DNA of 61,808 nucleotides, from the NCBI GenBank assembly GCA_015680685.1, contig MNCI01016033.1:2930-64737 (forward strand), written 5' to 3'. The DNA comes from Gnetum montanum (lineage: Eukaryota > Streptophyta > Gnetopsida > Gnetales > Gnetaceae). Shown one piece after another: positions 1-11,749 of the stretch. The notes under the pieces were generated by a model. The model did not search any database, was not told where the DNA came from, and saw only the letters and a program-made list of their open reading frames with translations. Positions within the stretch are counted from its first letter, which is position 1. Each line of letters begins with the position of its first letter. The translations under genes and the position numbers were made by a program.

Positions 1-61
1 GGGCACCTAAATCCTGTTCGAGGACACTCGTTGGCGGTCGCGTCCCAAACGGTCGCCAACA
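1..61. mobile_element. CpG-rich terminal fragment of a young LTR element
   Basis: The first 61 bases carry many CpG dinucleotides, unlike the CpG-free DNA that follows, and end in CCAACA, the usual LTR 3' terminus. The piece also holds GTTGGCG and CGCCAAC as an inverted pair, so it can fold into a hairpin. I read it as the edge of a recently inserted LTR element that landed in the end of an old pol relic. Only the edge is visible, so the family is unknown. Confidence 0.4.
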
Positions 62-74
62 GATATGTGAAGGA

Positions 75-1900
75 TCAAATCTCATCAAATGGAAATGATA
101 TGATGGTAGTGACACTAGCCCCATGGGTAGCTAAATCTTCACCCAAGTGCATGAATACCTCATAACCCTTAGGAACTTGGTGACCACTATTAACATGCTC
201 ATTAAGGAACTCAAGAACTATGGCTGCTTGATCATGAATAGGAGAAACTATGAGTTGTACAGCTATAGCTTGACCTTTCATTTAAGATTGAGAGATGTAA
301 TGAAGGTTAAATTCCATGGTTATGGCTTTCCGTTGGGCTATATAGCCACTTTTGTAGATGTTGATTATTATGGATCTGAGTATGTTATCCTTGTGAATTA
401 TGTTGGCTTGGATTTTGAAGAGGTAGTGTATCCACTTATTCAACTAGAAGACTAGTGTTAGAAAATACTTTTTCACTTTAGTATATCAGGCCTCGTGGGC
501 AACTAGTGCATGGATAAGTTAGTATATTGGCCTTTCTACTCCATCATCATGTTTATGATAAAGTAGAGAGGCAATGGATGAGTCAAAGATGGCAAGGTAA
601 ATGTAAAATGGTTTATCCTTTTGTGAAGCATAAACTTTCAATAGTTGTACCAACTCTTTCTTAAATTTTTCAAAGGTTGCTTGACATTGGGCAATCCACT
701 CATAGTGAACTCCTTTCCTAAGAAAATGTTGCGTGGGCTATAAATTATTTGTAAGCCTAGCGATAAACCTACGAATAAACTATAGTCTACCTTGTAACCC
801 TTGAAGCTATTTATGATTGATAGGTGCTACTAATTTGGATATGGCCTTAACCTTATTAGGATCAACATGAATCCCTACTTTAAATACTACAAAGCCAAGC
901 ATCTAACTAATCTTGACCAGAAATACACACTTCTTATAATTGAGCCTAAGCTCACATTTGAGGCATCATTTAAGCACAAGGTCTAGGTCATTAGCATGAT
1001 CATTGACTGATTTGGACCTAACAACTATGTCATCTATGTAATCATTAATCAAACCTAACATGTAATCATTGAAGATATAGGTCATGGCTCTCTAGTATGT
1101 TGCTCCTGAATTCTTAAGGCCAAAGAGCATCATGATATAATAAAAGATACCCTAAGGGGCCATGAATGTTATGCTTAGTTGATGCTCTAGGTTGTTCCTA
1201 ATTTGGTTATATTCTAAGCATCCATCCATAAAGGAAAATAATGCATGTCCAGCCATAGTATCAATAAGTTGATCAATACTAGGCAAAGGAGATTCATCTT
1301 TGATAATCACTTTATTTAGGTCTCAAAAATCAATGCAAATATGGATACTTACATTTCTTAGGTACTACCACTATGTTAAACACCCATTCATCATAATCAA
1401 TAGTCCTTATGAAATCAACTTGGTAGAGCTTTGAGATTTCATCACGAACTACTAAGGCTAAATCAAGTCTAATTTTGGGCACATTTTGCTTAACTAGTAT
1501 AATGCTAGGATCAAGTATGATGTTTTGCTAGACTAAATGTGGATATAGGCCTAGACTAAATGTTGGCAAAGACCTTAATGTTGCTTTGTAAGACCTTGGT
1601 GATGTCTTGAGAATATTGAGGTTCCATTAAGGAACTTAGTTTAAGGGCTTTCTCCCTACCACTGTGTGTTGTAATAGGAGCCTCAAGTAGAGATTCTTTA
1701 GTTATGCACGTGCCTATAATTCAAGGGTTTTGACTAGGATTTTAGGCCATTCTAGAGGTTTCTCTATTGAGTCTATGTGATGTACTAGACTCTTAGGCTT
1801 AAAATCTAGGCATTCAGGGTTAATACATCATTCAGCATTGTTGTGAGCTCCATATAGACACAAAGGTAAGTAGATTTGCTTCTAGGTACTCATACTTTGA
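75..1900 (-). pseudogene. Tat-lineage Ty3/gypsy pol relic: pre-RT linker, reverse transcriptase, RNase H
   Basis: Read on the minus strand this is a Ty3/gypsy reverse transcriptase followed by RNase H. From 5' to 3' it shows the RT N-terminal part (about 1520-1300), a MMLFGLKNSGATY segment matching the family MPFGLKNAGATYQR motif with a TAG in place of the Gln codon (near 1100), the intact catalytic YIDD box (near 1017-1046), the LQGLQGRL and IRRFI block typical of the Tat/Ogre lineage (near 740-800), an RNase H stretch with KPFYIYLA (near 600-650), and a terminal MKGQAIAVQL segment (about 230-281). The frame is broken by several TAG stops and at least two frameshifts, so it is dead. It may belong to the same element as the gag-protease relic at 11.75-15.4 kb; if so the element was split by about 10 kb. 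Confidence 0.85.
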
Positions 1901-2600
1901 TCCTACATGTAAAAAAAAAACATAAATTAATTGGAACCTAGGTAAAAGTAACTAAATAATGCTAAAATGCTATAAAATTTTGCAAACACATGCACATCTA
2001 ATGCAACCAAGGTTATCCAAGGTCATCAATGAGGTAAGGACAATTCGACAATGTGAAATATAGGCCAATAAGGGTTAAATTAAGGTCAAGCAAGGGGAAA
2101 TATAAGAAATAAGGATAAAAATGGTCAAAAAAGATCACAAGCTTTCTAATGTTAGGCCTTAGCAAGCCATGATGCCAGCTTATAGTCTTTATGGACTATT
2201 ATTCTAGTTTAAGGCCTTAGTGGGCCATGGTCACATGGTGTTAAATGGTGGTTAGGGAAGGTCAAACCCCACTATTTGATACTATTCAAATCCCAAAACA
2301 AAGCCAAATAAGGCTATAATAAGGGAAATAAATAAGATATAAGGTTGTATAAAGGCCATAGAAGGTCAACAAAGTCAATAATGCAGCACAAGTCCAAAAA
2401 AGGCCAAAAAACTATGTAATAAGGCAAACAAATCAAGCACAACAAGATATATATGGTAACATTTGGCTAATATAGGTCAAAAAAGGATTAGTTTTTGCTA
2501 GTTTTAGTCCTTAGCAGGCCATGTTTTGAGGTTTCAAGGCTATTAGGTGAGTTTGGCCATCAGTCAAGGCTATTTGGACACAAAAATCAAGTGTTTTGAT
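1901..2600. other. No gene seen; AT-rich spacer
   Basis: No coding similarity was recognised. Short phrases such as AAGGTCAA and AGGCCA recur irregularly, and there is an A10 run near 1911. It may be a more degraded extension of the tandem array that follows. Confidence 0.4.
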
Positions 2601-5600
2601 GCTTCCACACTAGGATCCTCTTGTTTCCATGTTGGCCATCATGGAAGAAGGAACCCTTAGCATGGAAACTAGAGAAAGTAAGTTTTGGAGCATCTAGAGG
2701 TCCAAAATTAAGGTATCGGGGTCTTCCCATGGTATTTCAGGGCTAGATCTATCAAAATTAGACACTCCAAAGGTCTATAAAGGCCAAAAGGTAAGTTTCG
2801 ATGCCTTCCCCCACTTTTTCCATGCTAGCTAGCATGGAAACAAGGGGGGTTCAACATGGAGAACTAAGATTCAAGTCAAAACAAGGTCAAACATGTAGCA
2901 AAAACTTAGATGTAGGAGTTGTGCATTCCCTGGCTTTGTTTTAAGGTAGTCTAAGGTGTTAGGGGAAACTTGTTTCATGGATTTAGGATGGCTTAAGGGC
3001 ACATTGACTAGGTTTCTAGGTCCCTAGGGCTATAGACCTTGATTTTGCAAGTTTCTAGCTAATTGTGAGCACATTTGGAAGTTGTTCATGGGTACTTAAG
3101 GTCTTCCCCTCATGTTTCCATTCTGGGAAAGTTACTCTATTGTGGAAGATTGGGAAAAGTAAGTTTTGAAAGTAAAAACAAGGTTAAAAAAACAATATCT
3201 CAAGGCTATGAGGTCCTAGACTTCTCCATCATAGATCTTTGGCTTCTAGGAGTGTCATCTTATCACTAGAAGTGGGAAAGTAACTTTCTCCCTTTATTGT
3301 CAAGGTACCCAAGGTGGAAGGAACCTCCTAAAGTGTGAACAAACTAAGAATCCTAGATCTAGGCCAATTTGAGTCACAATCAATTGTGCATGTTAACTTC
3401 CAAGGTTACTAGGGCTAAGGATTATGTCTCCATGTTAAAATTTTGGAGTTTTCAGTAATCCCAAGTGGTTTTTAATCTTTCCCCTTTTTTTTACACTAGG
3501 GCTAGTGGGCTAATGTGTGGAAGAGTAGGGGAAACCAATTTTGGCCATTTGGAGTTAGTTTTTTAACATTTGAAGGCTCCAATTATTGCTAATAGGGTTC
3601 TAGAGTGAATGTAAGATCATTAGATGTTATTTTGAGGTGTTTATGATTTTCAAATAAGTCCCCCCTTCTTAGTTTTCATGTTGGGTGGCATGTAGGAGAA
3701 GATCACCAACATGGAAGAGCCATAAATCTTAGATTTGGACCATTTTTGGCCTCAATTGATCATGCATGTGTGCTTCTAGGGTTTCCAGGGTTGATGACTA
3801 GGGTTTGACCTCAAGTTTGACTATTTTGGATGTTTCCTAGATGGTTTTTGAGTTTTCCCCTTCTCTTTCCATACTTGGGATAGTTTGTCCAACATGGAAG
3901 ACAAGGGGAAAATATATTTTTCCATTTGTATCATTTCCAATCATGCATTTAGGTCTCCAAGGATGCTAATGTCGATTCTCGATGCTTGGTGTCAAAATTT
4001 GATTATTTCAATGGTTATGAAGTGACTTTTGATGTTCTTCCTCTTTTTCCACACTAGGGTTTCCATGCGCAACATGGAAGATTGGGGGAAAGGATTTCTA
4101 TTTATTCATGATTGATTTTGATAGTCTTGAGGGTCTTAGGATGCATCAATTTGGTGTTGGGACATACATAGGGCCTTCTAGTATTCATTTGAGGTCTCTA
4201 GAGGCTATTTTGGAATCCCCCAAAGTTTCTTCCTTTTTCCCATGCTAGGTAGTATGGAAGAGGTGGTTCTCATTGTGGAAGAATTGAGGAGCCTTGATTT
4301 TGGATAATTTTTTATAATTCTGGCTATGCATGTAGGCCTCTAAGGTAATTATTGTCAATTTTTGATACCCAATGTCAAAATTTGATGATTTCAAGTGTCA
4401 TTAAGTAATTTTTGAGCTTCCAACACTTTTTCCATGTTGGGGTTTGCATGCTCAACATGAAAGATTAAGGGAACAATTTTTTGGCTATTTTCTATCAATT
4501 TTAACTATGCATGAGTGTCTATGGTGTTGCTAGCATTATCTATCAATGTCTAAGGTTGATATCTAGCTGTTTTGAAGGCTATGAGAGGGTTTTCAAGCTT
4601 CCCCCCTTCCCTCCACATTGAGGGTGGGTGGAGTAGCATGGATAGGATCCCCCTTAGCATGGAGAACCCAGAGGAGGTAGTTTTGATCAGTTTAGGTAAC
4701 TTCCAAAAGTCCCATAGCTTTTGGAAGGGTTAGGTTGCTTTTAGAAGTTCAATTTTCTATAAACTTCCATAGTTTTGATTTTCCACACGCCCCCCCACCC
4801 CCCCAATCTATGCTCATACTAGGATGCTCAACATGGAAGAGGTCTCCCTCAACCAAGAAAGTTAGATGTAGGCCAAATAAATAGCCAATCAACCATGCAT
4901 TTCAGCCGTTGGGGTTGCCGGTGTCAAAAATCAATGTTTGGTACCAAGATCCATTAGTTTTAGAGTTCCTAGGTGCCTCATGTAGCTTTCCTTTCCACCT
5001 TTCTTCCACATTGGGCATGATAGCCCTAGCATGGATGAGATGTGGATGATAGTTCTATGCCATTTTGAGTGTTTTTAAGGTTTATGGAAGCTCTAGAGGG
5101 TTCCAATGAGGCCTAGGGGTCACTGAGATTTGAGAAATGATTACTAGGTAGTCAATTTAGATCATTCATGACTTCACCAACACATGTGCATTTGGACTAA
5201 GATGCTTAGCATTAATGAAGCCTTCCCTAGTGTGGAAACAACAAATTACAAGGTTTCAACTAGTTTCAAATAGTTTTGAGTAGGTTTGGTATAGTTCTGG
5301 GACTACTAGAGATGATTTCAAGGATTCTAGGTCATGTGGAGCCCACTTCAAGGTCAAACTTGGGCCAAATGGGTGTTGGGGATAAGACAAGGTGTTACCC
5401 TTCATTCTTCCATGTTGGACATTATTGTGCCTATGTGGAAACCCATGTTGTCTAGTTTTGTCCATATTTTATCCCTTCTAGGAGCTTGAGGTTGAAAAAT
5501 ATAAGCCTTGGTTACCAAAAATGTTAAAATAATTATGTTTTAATGATTTTACAAAGTGGGATATATGTATCCACACTAGGCATGGTATCATCAGCATGGA

Positions 5601-5620
5601 TGCATGGGATTTTAAGGTTT
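2600..5620. repeat. Degenerate tandem array, period about 187 bp, roughly 15 units
   Basis: A composite phrase recurs: a pyrimidine run leading into TTTTCCATGCTAGG, then CAACATGGAAGA and a purine-rich GGGGAA tail. It appears near 2620, 2812, 3112, 3293, 3478, 3659, 3852, 4036, 4218, 4418, 4598, 4784, 4987, 5172, 5393 and 5559. Most spacings are 180-203 bp. A second phrase in each unit, ATGCAT (3762, 3942, 4141, 4326, 4507, 4894), keeps the same spacing, as does GTCAAAATTTGAT. Units are diverged, so the array is old. The period is close to a plant nucleosome repeat, but that link is inference. Tat-lineage elements are known to carry tandem repeats, which could be the source. Confidence 0.75.
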
Positions 5621-6749
5621 GGTCATGGCTTTAGGTTCTTAAGTGATTAAAACCCAACGTTGATGCAATTTTGAATAGAAGGGAAGGTGTATGGTGGGGT
5701 CCACAATCCATATATCTTAAATTTTTAAACGTAAATCTTTTTTAGATCAATCTTAGCATTGAAGAATGTTTCCCCATTTTGCACTTCAATGCACTTGAAG
5801 TTATGGTGCACTAAAATAGTAGCTGGGATTTAGAGGTGGGTGTTTAGGTTTAGATGTAGTTTATATTGTTAAATTTTGTAGGTTTCTAATTACAATTTCC
5901 ATTCTTGAAAACTATGCATTGGAGGAGAGCTCTAGCAGAGAGTTTTTGTTGTAGAGAGAAAAAATATTTAACATGGAAGCTTCCCATCTCCCCTGTAGAT
6001 AGCATTTAACCTTCATCTTCCTCAATTCTCATCCTTCCCAAGCATTGAACCTACCATGGTGCCCAAGTAGCATGGATGAGAGAGCTGAAATCCTAGGATT
6101 TAGAAGGAAAATGAGCATGCCAAGGATCTATTAGAGGTTCCTAGGCCTATCTCTATCCAAGCCTTGTCTGTTGCCACTATGAGGTAGGCATTTCTACCTA
6201 TTTTTACTTTCATTTCTTAGCTATTTTCCATGATTTTTTTTTGCATTTTTCTTACCACATGTGGGGCCATTTTTCTTATATCTATGCTAAGACAGGGGTA
6301 AATTGAAATTCTAACAAAATCCCACCTCTTATTTTGGTTGTTTCCACATGGATCCATGGTCGTTTCATTATTTTTCCTTAATGGACTTGCTTTTCAAAAT
6401 TAAATATGCTATTTCCATGTTTTTTTTCAAAATTAAATATGCTATTTCCATGCTTTTTTCCAAAATTTGGGGGTAGGGCCATTTTTGTCAAATCTAGGCT
6501 TAAGGATTCATTAAAATTAAATTTTTTTAAAAATATTACCCCATTATTTTGGTGCATTTTTTAAATGGTATCAATCGTTTTGGCTATTTTTGCTATGTTA
6601 TTATGGCTACAGAAGTTGGGCTTTAGGAATTTTAGCTTTTTACATGAAAAATCAACAATGTTATGTGTCTTTTCCTAAACAAATGGAAATTATTTTTAAA
6701 ATTTGTTGATATGGATTCATATATCTTTATTTAAGCTTTCTGGTGTTTG
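5621..6749. other. No gene seen; AT-rich DNA
   Basis: No open frame or protein similarity was recognised. The stretch is T-rich with long poly-T runs and contains one short perfect duplication listed separately. It lies between two arrays of similar period and may be decayed array DNA. Confidence 0.4.
6391..6452. repeat. Perfect 29-bp direct duplication, period 33 bp
   Basis: A 29-base segment beginning TTTTCAAAATTAAATATGC occurs at 6391-6419 and again at 6424-6452 with no mismatch. In DNA this decayed, perfect identity points to a recent slippage or short duplication. Confidence 0.85.
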
Positions 6750-7440
6750 TTGTCTCATTCAATTTGGACTCACAATGATAGAGTTATGGTTATTTTCCTA
6801 AGGTCATGCAATTAGGTTTTTACATTGTTTTTAGATTTTCATGTATGTTCCTGAATTGTTTCTAAGAGAACGGCAAGGGTTTTGGGTATTTTTTTCACTA
6901 TCACTAAGTAGGTCTTGGCTTCACCTTTCTAGTAGAGGTAGAATCACTCCAATTGGGCTTAAAACAAATTTTTAATAGATTTTTTATTAAGCCTATGTCA
7001 AAAGGAGGTTTGTGCCATTTCTAGATTTTTGTCTGCATTGGTTAATTTTTTCTAAATAAAAGACAATGATTTTTAGTTTTCTTTAAGCATGAGTATGTAG
7101 GGCTTGATTTAAAATTTCAAATGATGGTGGAATCACTCTATTTGGAGCTCAAACAAATTTTTGGAAAATTTTTAGCAACCCTACAATAAAGAGGTTTAAT
7201 GGTGATGACTATAGTTTTTTGCCAATTTCATTTGTATTCCATGTAAAAATAGCTATGTATTTCTATTTTCAATTATTATCATTACAAAGCTTGTCACTTC
7301 AAGATTCGTTTCATGGTGGAATCACTAAAATTGGAGCTTGTATGAATTTTTAATAATTTTTTGGTTATGGTTGTGTAGATAAGGAAAAATCATAGTTGTA
7401 GCACATTACCCCTTTGGGGATGCAAGTGATCGATATGTGT
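6750..7440. repeat. Short tandem array of about 180-190 bp units
   Basis: The phrase GGAATCACT plus TTGGAGCT, followed by CAAACAAATTTTT, occurs near 6950, 7127 and 7316, with a weaker copy near 6760. Spacings are about 178-190 bp. The unit sequence differs from the 2.6-5.6 kb array although the period is the same. Confidence 0.6.
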
Positions 7441-7689
7441 AGCTTTTTCTTATCAACATGTAAAATTTATTTTTTAAAATTTGTTCTTTTAAGAAAATAA
7501 AAAGCTTTGCTATTTTTAGAAGGCTTATGGCTATATGCTTTATTAAATTTTAATGTTTTTTTAATTTTTAATTCTTTTTTCTAAATTTATGCATAGATTC
7601 AATGCTTTTTTCTAATTTTATGCGTAGTTTAGACTAAGGCTTAGTTTTGGCTATAATATTTTTTTATGATGTAAAAAGACTATAAAAGA

Positions 7690-7970
7690 TTATAATAATG
7701 CTTTTATGGAATTTCTTAAGCCAACTTAGATAAACACCTTAGAGCTTTCTATAGAGGCTGATTTCACCTCCAACTAGATTTTGTTTTCCAAATTTTCTAA
7801 GTATTTCCAATTAGTCATAACATATGGTTGTAATAATTTTTTCTTGTGGAATTCCTTAAGCTAATTTAGATAAATAGCTTAGAGCTTTTTTATAGAGGCT
7901 AATTTCACTTTCAACTAGATATTTTATCAAATTTGTTAAGTAATGCCAATTGGTCACAATGCTTTTATTT
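7690..7970. repeat. 140-bp tandem duplication, two copies
   Basis: The phrase TGGAATTTCTTAAGCCAA, then TAGATAAACACCTTAGAGC, at 7701 recurs at 7841 with moderate divergence. The downstream GAGGCTGATTTCAC and CAACTAGAT are also duplicated. Two copies of about 140 bp are present. Confidence 0.75.
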
Positions 7971-7984
7971 TGCTTCATGTAAGG

Positions 7985-10900
7985 TTTTCTTGAAGCCCAT
8001 CCTTATCATTGTGGAGTTTGTGGATATTTTGTGCCACATTGGTTATCCCAAGACTAATACCCCACTCCCTGATATGCCTTTGGGAAAGGCTATACTATGG
8101 TTCTAGCCTAGGGCAAGGGAATTCCTTGCCTACATCTTAAAGAACTTTAGTGTGATGTTGTTGTCATAGTTGTCTATGAATGTGGTTAGGGGTATAGTGG
8201 AGACTTTGCTACCTTGGACATCTAGCTTGGTTGCCAAGTTCATTACTAACAAGCCGCTAGTAGGAGGAGCAACAGATGCGATTAGTCCATGATACCTTAC
8301 AGAGATCTAGATGATGCCAGAGTATAGTCAATACAATGCTAACAATACTCTAATGGTTGTGGATAGAGACCACATGTTATTCCAAAACTTGCCTGGCACC
8401 ATGTATTGTTTACAAGGGTAAGCATGGTTATTGTAGTGTTTTAACACTTTTGGCTTAACTACCTTTCCTAAATTCATTAGTTTTACAAACTTCTTATTGG
8501 TATAAGATCAATGATCAAGGCTTGATCATCAATGATTAAATATTGGCAGTGGCTCAAACTACTTTATATGAATTCACCAAGAGTCATCAAATTAGAATTT
8601 TTGTGTATCAATAGTTAAGAGGAAACTTTGATGCACACACTTCAAGGTTCAACCTTCTATACAATAAGTGTAAGAATGATGGAATGATGCATAACTTGTG
8701 GGTGGATTCTAATAACTCCATGGACCATATCCTTGTAACCAAGATAGGAGTGGTTAAGGGGACTAGTTCCTGGATACATTCAAGCAAACATCAAATGTGT
8801 GGGTTTACTTGATGTATTTATGGTACTTATCCCTTCCATCCCTGATATAGAGATGTTGCATGTCATTGACTCCTTCAATGAGAATGTTGATCATTTTAGC
8901 ACCACCACTTGAGATGTTAAGGTTAACCAATACATTGACGAGGGCTTTTTTTATAGCTTGTTTGGTGTCCCTACTAATGGGGCAAAGGTTCTCACTAGGA
9001 TAGTTAAGGAATTGGTTCATCATGAGAAAGTTTTAGAGTGGCTTGATAACAACATGGGCCACTTCAAAATTTCCATGAATGGCTCCATGAACCTTGAGGT
9101 AAAGGAATCATATCCTTTGCTTAAGTCTCATGCATTTCTTAAACTATTATCACAATAGAAGGTGATCGGCATTGCACAATGATGGACCTTTAAGAAGATC
9201 TTGATGGATGACACCTAATTTAACTAGGTAGCTACATTGACTACTGGGCTTATGGAGTAGATCCTTAGACTCCACACAAACACCTCAACAATAATCCATA
9301 TTTACTTTGCATTTTTATAGGTTATCCAAATAGGTTTGTAGAGTTTCTAGTTATGTACAAGTGTCACATCCCCATCTTCAAATGATGTTGTTGCCTAATG
9401 AAGGTGATTTCTCTTCATAACAAGTGTTATTATCATCTTAACAAGACCCAAAAGGACATGTTGTAATAATAGAAATGTCTCTTAAGGTAACCTTTGGGGG
9501 TTTGACCTAAGGCATTTATACCCAGAGTTAGAGGTCATGCTAGCATGAAGTGGTGAAGCCAGTAGAAAAGAAGCTAGGTGAAGTGGGACAAGAAGTGGAC
9601 TGGCCATTCCTTCTAGCCAAGTTATAGGCCTAACTATGGTGGTAGTGTTGGATTGCCTCTAAAGGATGAATGCCAATGAAGAAAATTCCAAGGAACACTC
9701 TCAAAGAATGATTTAGATATGCTATACCATATCAATAAAGCATTCGTTTCTTTATCTTTCTACATTTTCCTATTATTTCCTTTATACATATGTCGAATAT
9801 CACATATATTTCACATTTGGTATGTCTTCGTCATACACATAATGTCTAATATATCATATATTTGATGTTTGTCATGACATCTAGGGATGGGATGTCATAA
9901 CAAGAATGGGTAATGGGTTCTCCAAGACTCAAGCCAACTTTTTAGGCTTTGGATAAAGCACATTTATCCAATGGTGCAGGCCCAGAACCCACTAGAGGGA
10001 ATGGATGATATGTTATCCTTTACCACTAAGGATCTTAATGTCAGGTAGCATGAGTCCCCTAATAGCATAGATGATGATGAGCCTCTCACATTCCTAGTGA
10101 GCATCCTAGAGGCCAAATAACTATGTAGGGATGCTAAAGGGGATACTAGAGAGAAACTTAAGAGGCCTATGGAGGAAGCACTACTAGCATTAGACCAACC
10201 TACCTTGAAGAAGCTTAAGTTTATGCTTAGGTTATTGCAGTAGGTAGTTACATGTGTTCTTTGTTTAAGTTTGGCTATTTTATGTTTCAAACTTTATTGT
10301 TTCTTTATGGTTTCATGTGCTAACTAGTTTTCTATGTCCTATGGTTGGAGACAAACATCAAGCTATGGTAGCCCAAGCTACCATGGAGATAAAACAAATC
10401 CATGCAGAAGAGGTACTCCTAAAGTGACTTAAGGCTAAAGCATTTGTTGACATAAAAATAAATGATCTAGATGCCTTGTTTGATGAGGCGATATGGGGTA
10501 CATCCCCCATGATCATCTTAGATGAGGAAGAGGAGGAGGAGCCAGGTCTGCCTATACCTTAATATTTTTGTTATATCTTATAGTTTAATTTTGGTTTTCA
10601 TCTTAACTATTCAATGCTTGTTATGCTTATAGTGGTTCTTGAGCCACCAGTGCAAGCACCTATCCCTAAGTTGCATGTAAAACTATGGGTGGAGACTCCA
10701 TACAAGGTGGAGTTCATGCAAGGGATGGCTAAGGACATCATCAACTAGTTGCAATAGGTTGCACCCAAGCTAGGTAAGAACTTCATTTTATGTGCTTTAG
10801 TTGTTTGGCTATGTCATAGGTTGTGCTTATGTTATGGCCATATTAGATTGTATATTATGCTTATTGTCTATATTTTTATGTTTCTGTAGTGTCTTCTACA

Positions 10901-11503
10901 AAGTGGGACCCTAGCAAAGACATGGAGATTGACATCTTACCTAAGATTCCCTCTAATGTATCTAGTGTATCTTAGAATTTGTACGAGATTGCTACTGATC
11001 TAGCAATGTTGTGTGTAAAAATTTCATGGGAGCTAAAAAGGTGAAATGAATCCTTATGGAAGGAATTTTTGGGCTTAAGGAAAATGACTCAATAGTATGA
11101 GGAAACTATTAGAGATCTTCAAGATCGCAAGGCCTTTGTTGAAGCCCAAGTGGCCAACTTAGGGGAATTACAGACTAAGAAGATTAGGTGGCCTCACTAC
11201 TAGCATACCATTCAAGACAAAGTAGTAGTCTTATAGGAGATGTTAGAACAACAGATGTAGATGGGCCTCATCTTCCAAAAGGTTAAGAACTAGAAATATC
11301 ACTACGCTTGGGTCCTTAAGTAGGGTAAGAAACAAAAGGTCCACAAGTGAAAATACAAGGTGGATTATGAGGCCTACCTTAAGTCACTCAAGGAGAAGTT
11401 AGTTACATAGCACAAGAGAGAGTTTAAGGCCATGGTAGGTCATATTACCAATTTAAAGTCTTGATGGACTAAAACACTAGTTGAGAGACTTAGCAAACTA
11501 TAA
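7985..11503 (+). pseudogene. Decayed multi-exon coding relic of unknown function with a coiled-coil C-terminus
   Basis: A long plus-strand coding trace runs through several blocks separated by short GT-AG introns: about 8418-8506, 10244-10350, 10546-10632 and 10774-10889 (GTAAGA donor, TTTCTGTAG acceptor). Coding character is shown by long stretches whose stops are nearly all TAG or TGA replacing CAG or CGA. The last exon (10890-11503) keeps one frame for over 200 codons to a TAA, and is rich in Glu, Lys, Gln and Leu in a coiled-coil pattern. The block 8955-9160 includes a clean segment with GVPTNGAKVL. A solo LTR at 9362-9899 interrupts one exon; leaving it out lets the frame read across. 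I do not recognise the family. It lies antisense to the flanking Tat gag and pol relics, and Tat elements such as maize Grande are known to carry an antisense ORF, so it may be such an accessory gene, or a captured host gene. Confidence 0.6.
9362..9899 (+). mobile_element. Solo LTR, 538 bp, with 5-bp target duplication
   Basis: The segment begins TGTCACATCCCC and ends GGGATGTCATA, consistent with an original CA end changed to TA by C-to-T decay. It is flanked by perfect ACAAG copies at 9357-9361 and 9900-9904. No internal retroelement sequence is present, so this is a solo LTR left by LTR-LTR recombination. The TGTCACATCCC start resembles Tekay/Del LTR starts. Its removal together with one ACAAG copy restores reading continuity in the surrounding relic. 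Confidence 0.8.
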
Positions 11504-11749
11504 TTTTTTGAGTTTAAGACCATAGAGGATCATGTTAAGAAAGAAATATATATAAAAGGATTTTTTATATTTATAATATGAGTAAAATTAAAGAAAGACA
11601 TTAATAAATAAGTAAATATGCAAATGATCTTAGGCTACTTGCATAGGCTACTTTCATAAAGAGTAAAATAAAAATGCATGAAAGAGTATAACAAATTGAG
11701 AAAAAAAAAAGGTTAGACTATATGGCTATCTGTACATATAATTATAAAG

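Noticed and set aside
147-455. Plus-strand open frame of 102 codons
   Set aside because: It overlaps the minus-strand RNase H end of the Tat pol relic, whose motifs are recognisable; the plus frame has no support.
9964-10290. Minus-strand open frame of 108 codons
   Set aside because: It is the complement of an exon of the plus-strand relic, which shows splice sites and frame continuity.
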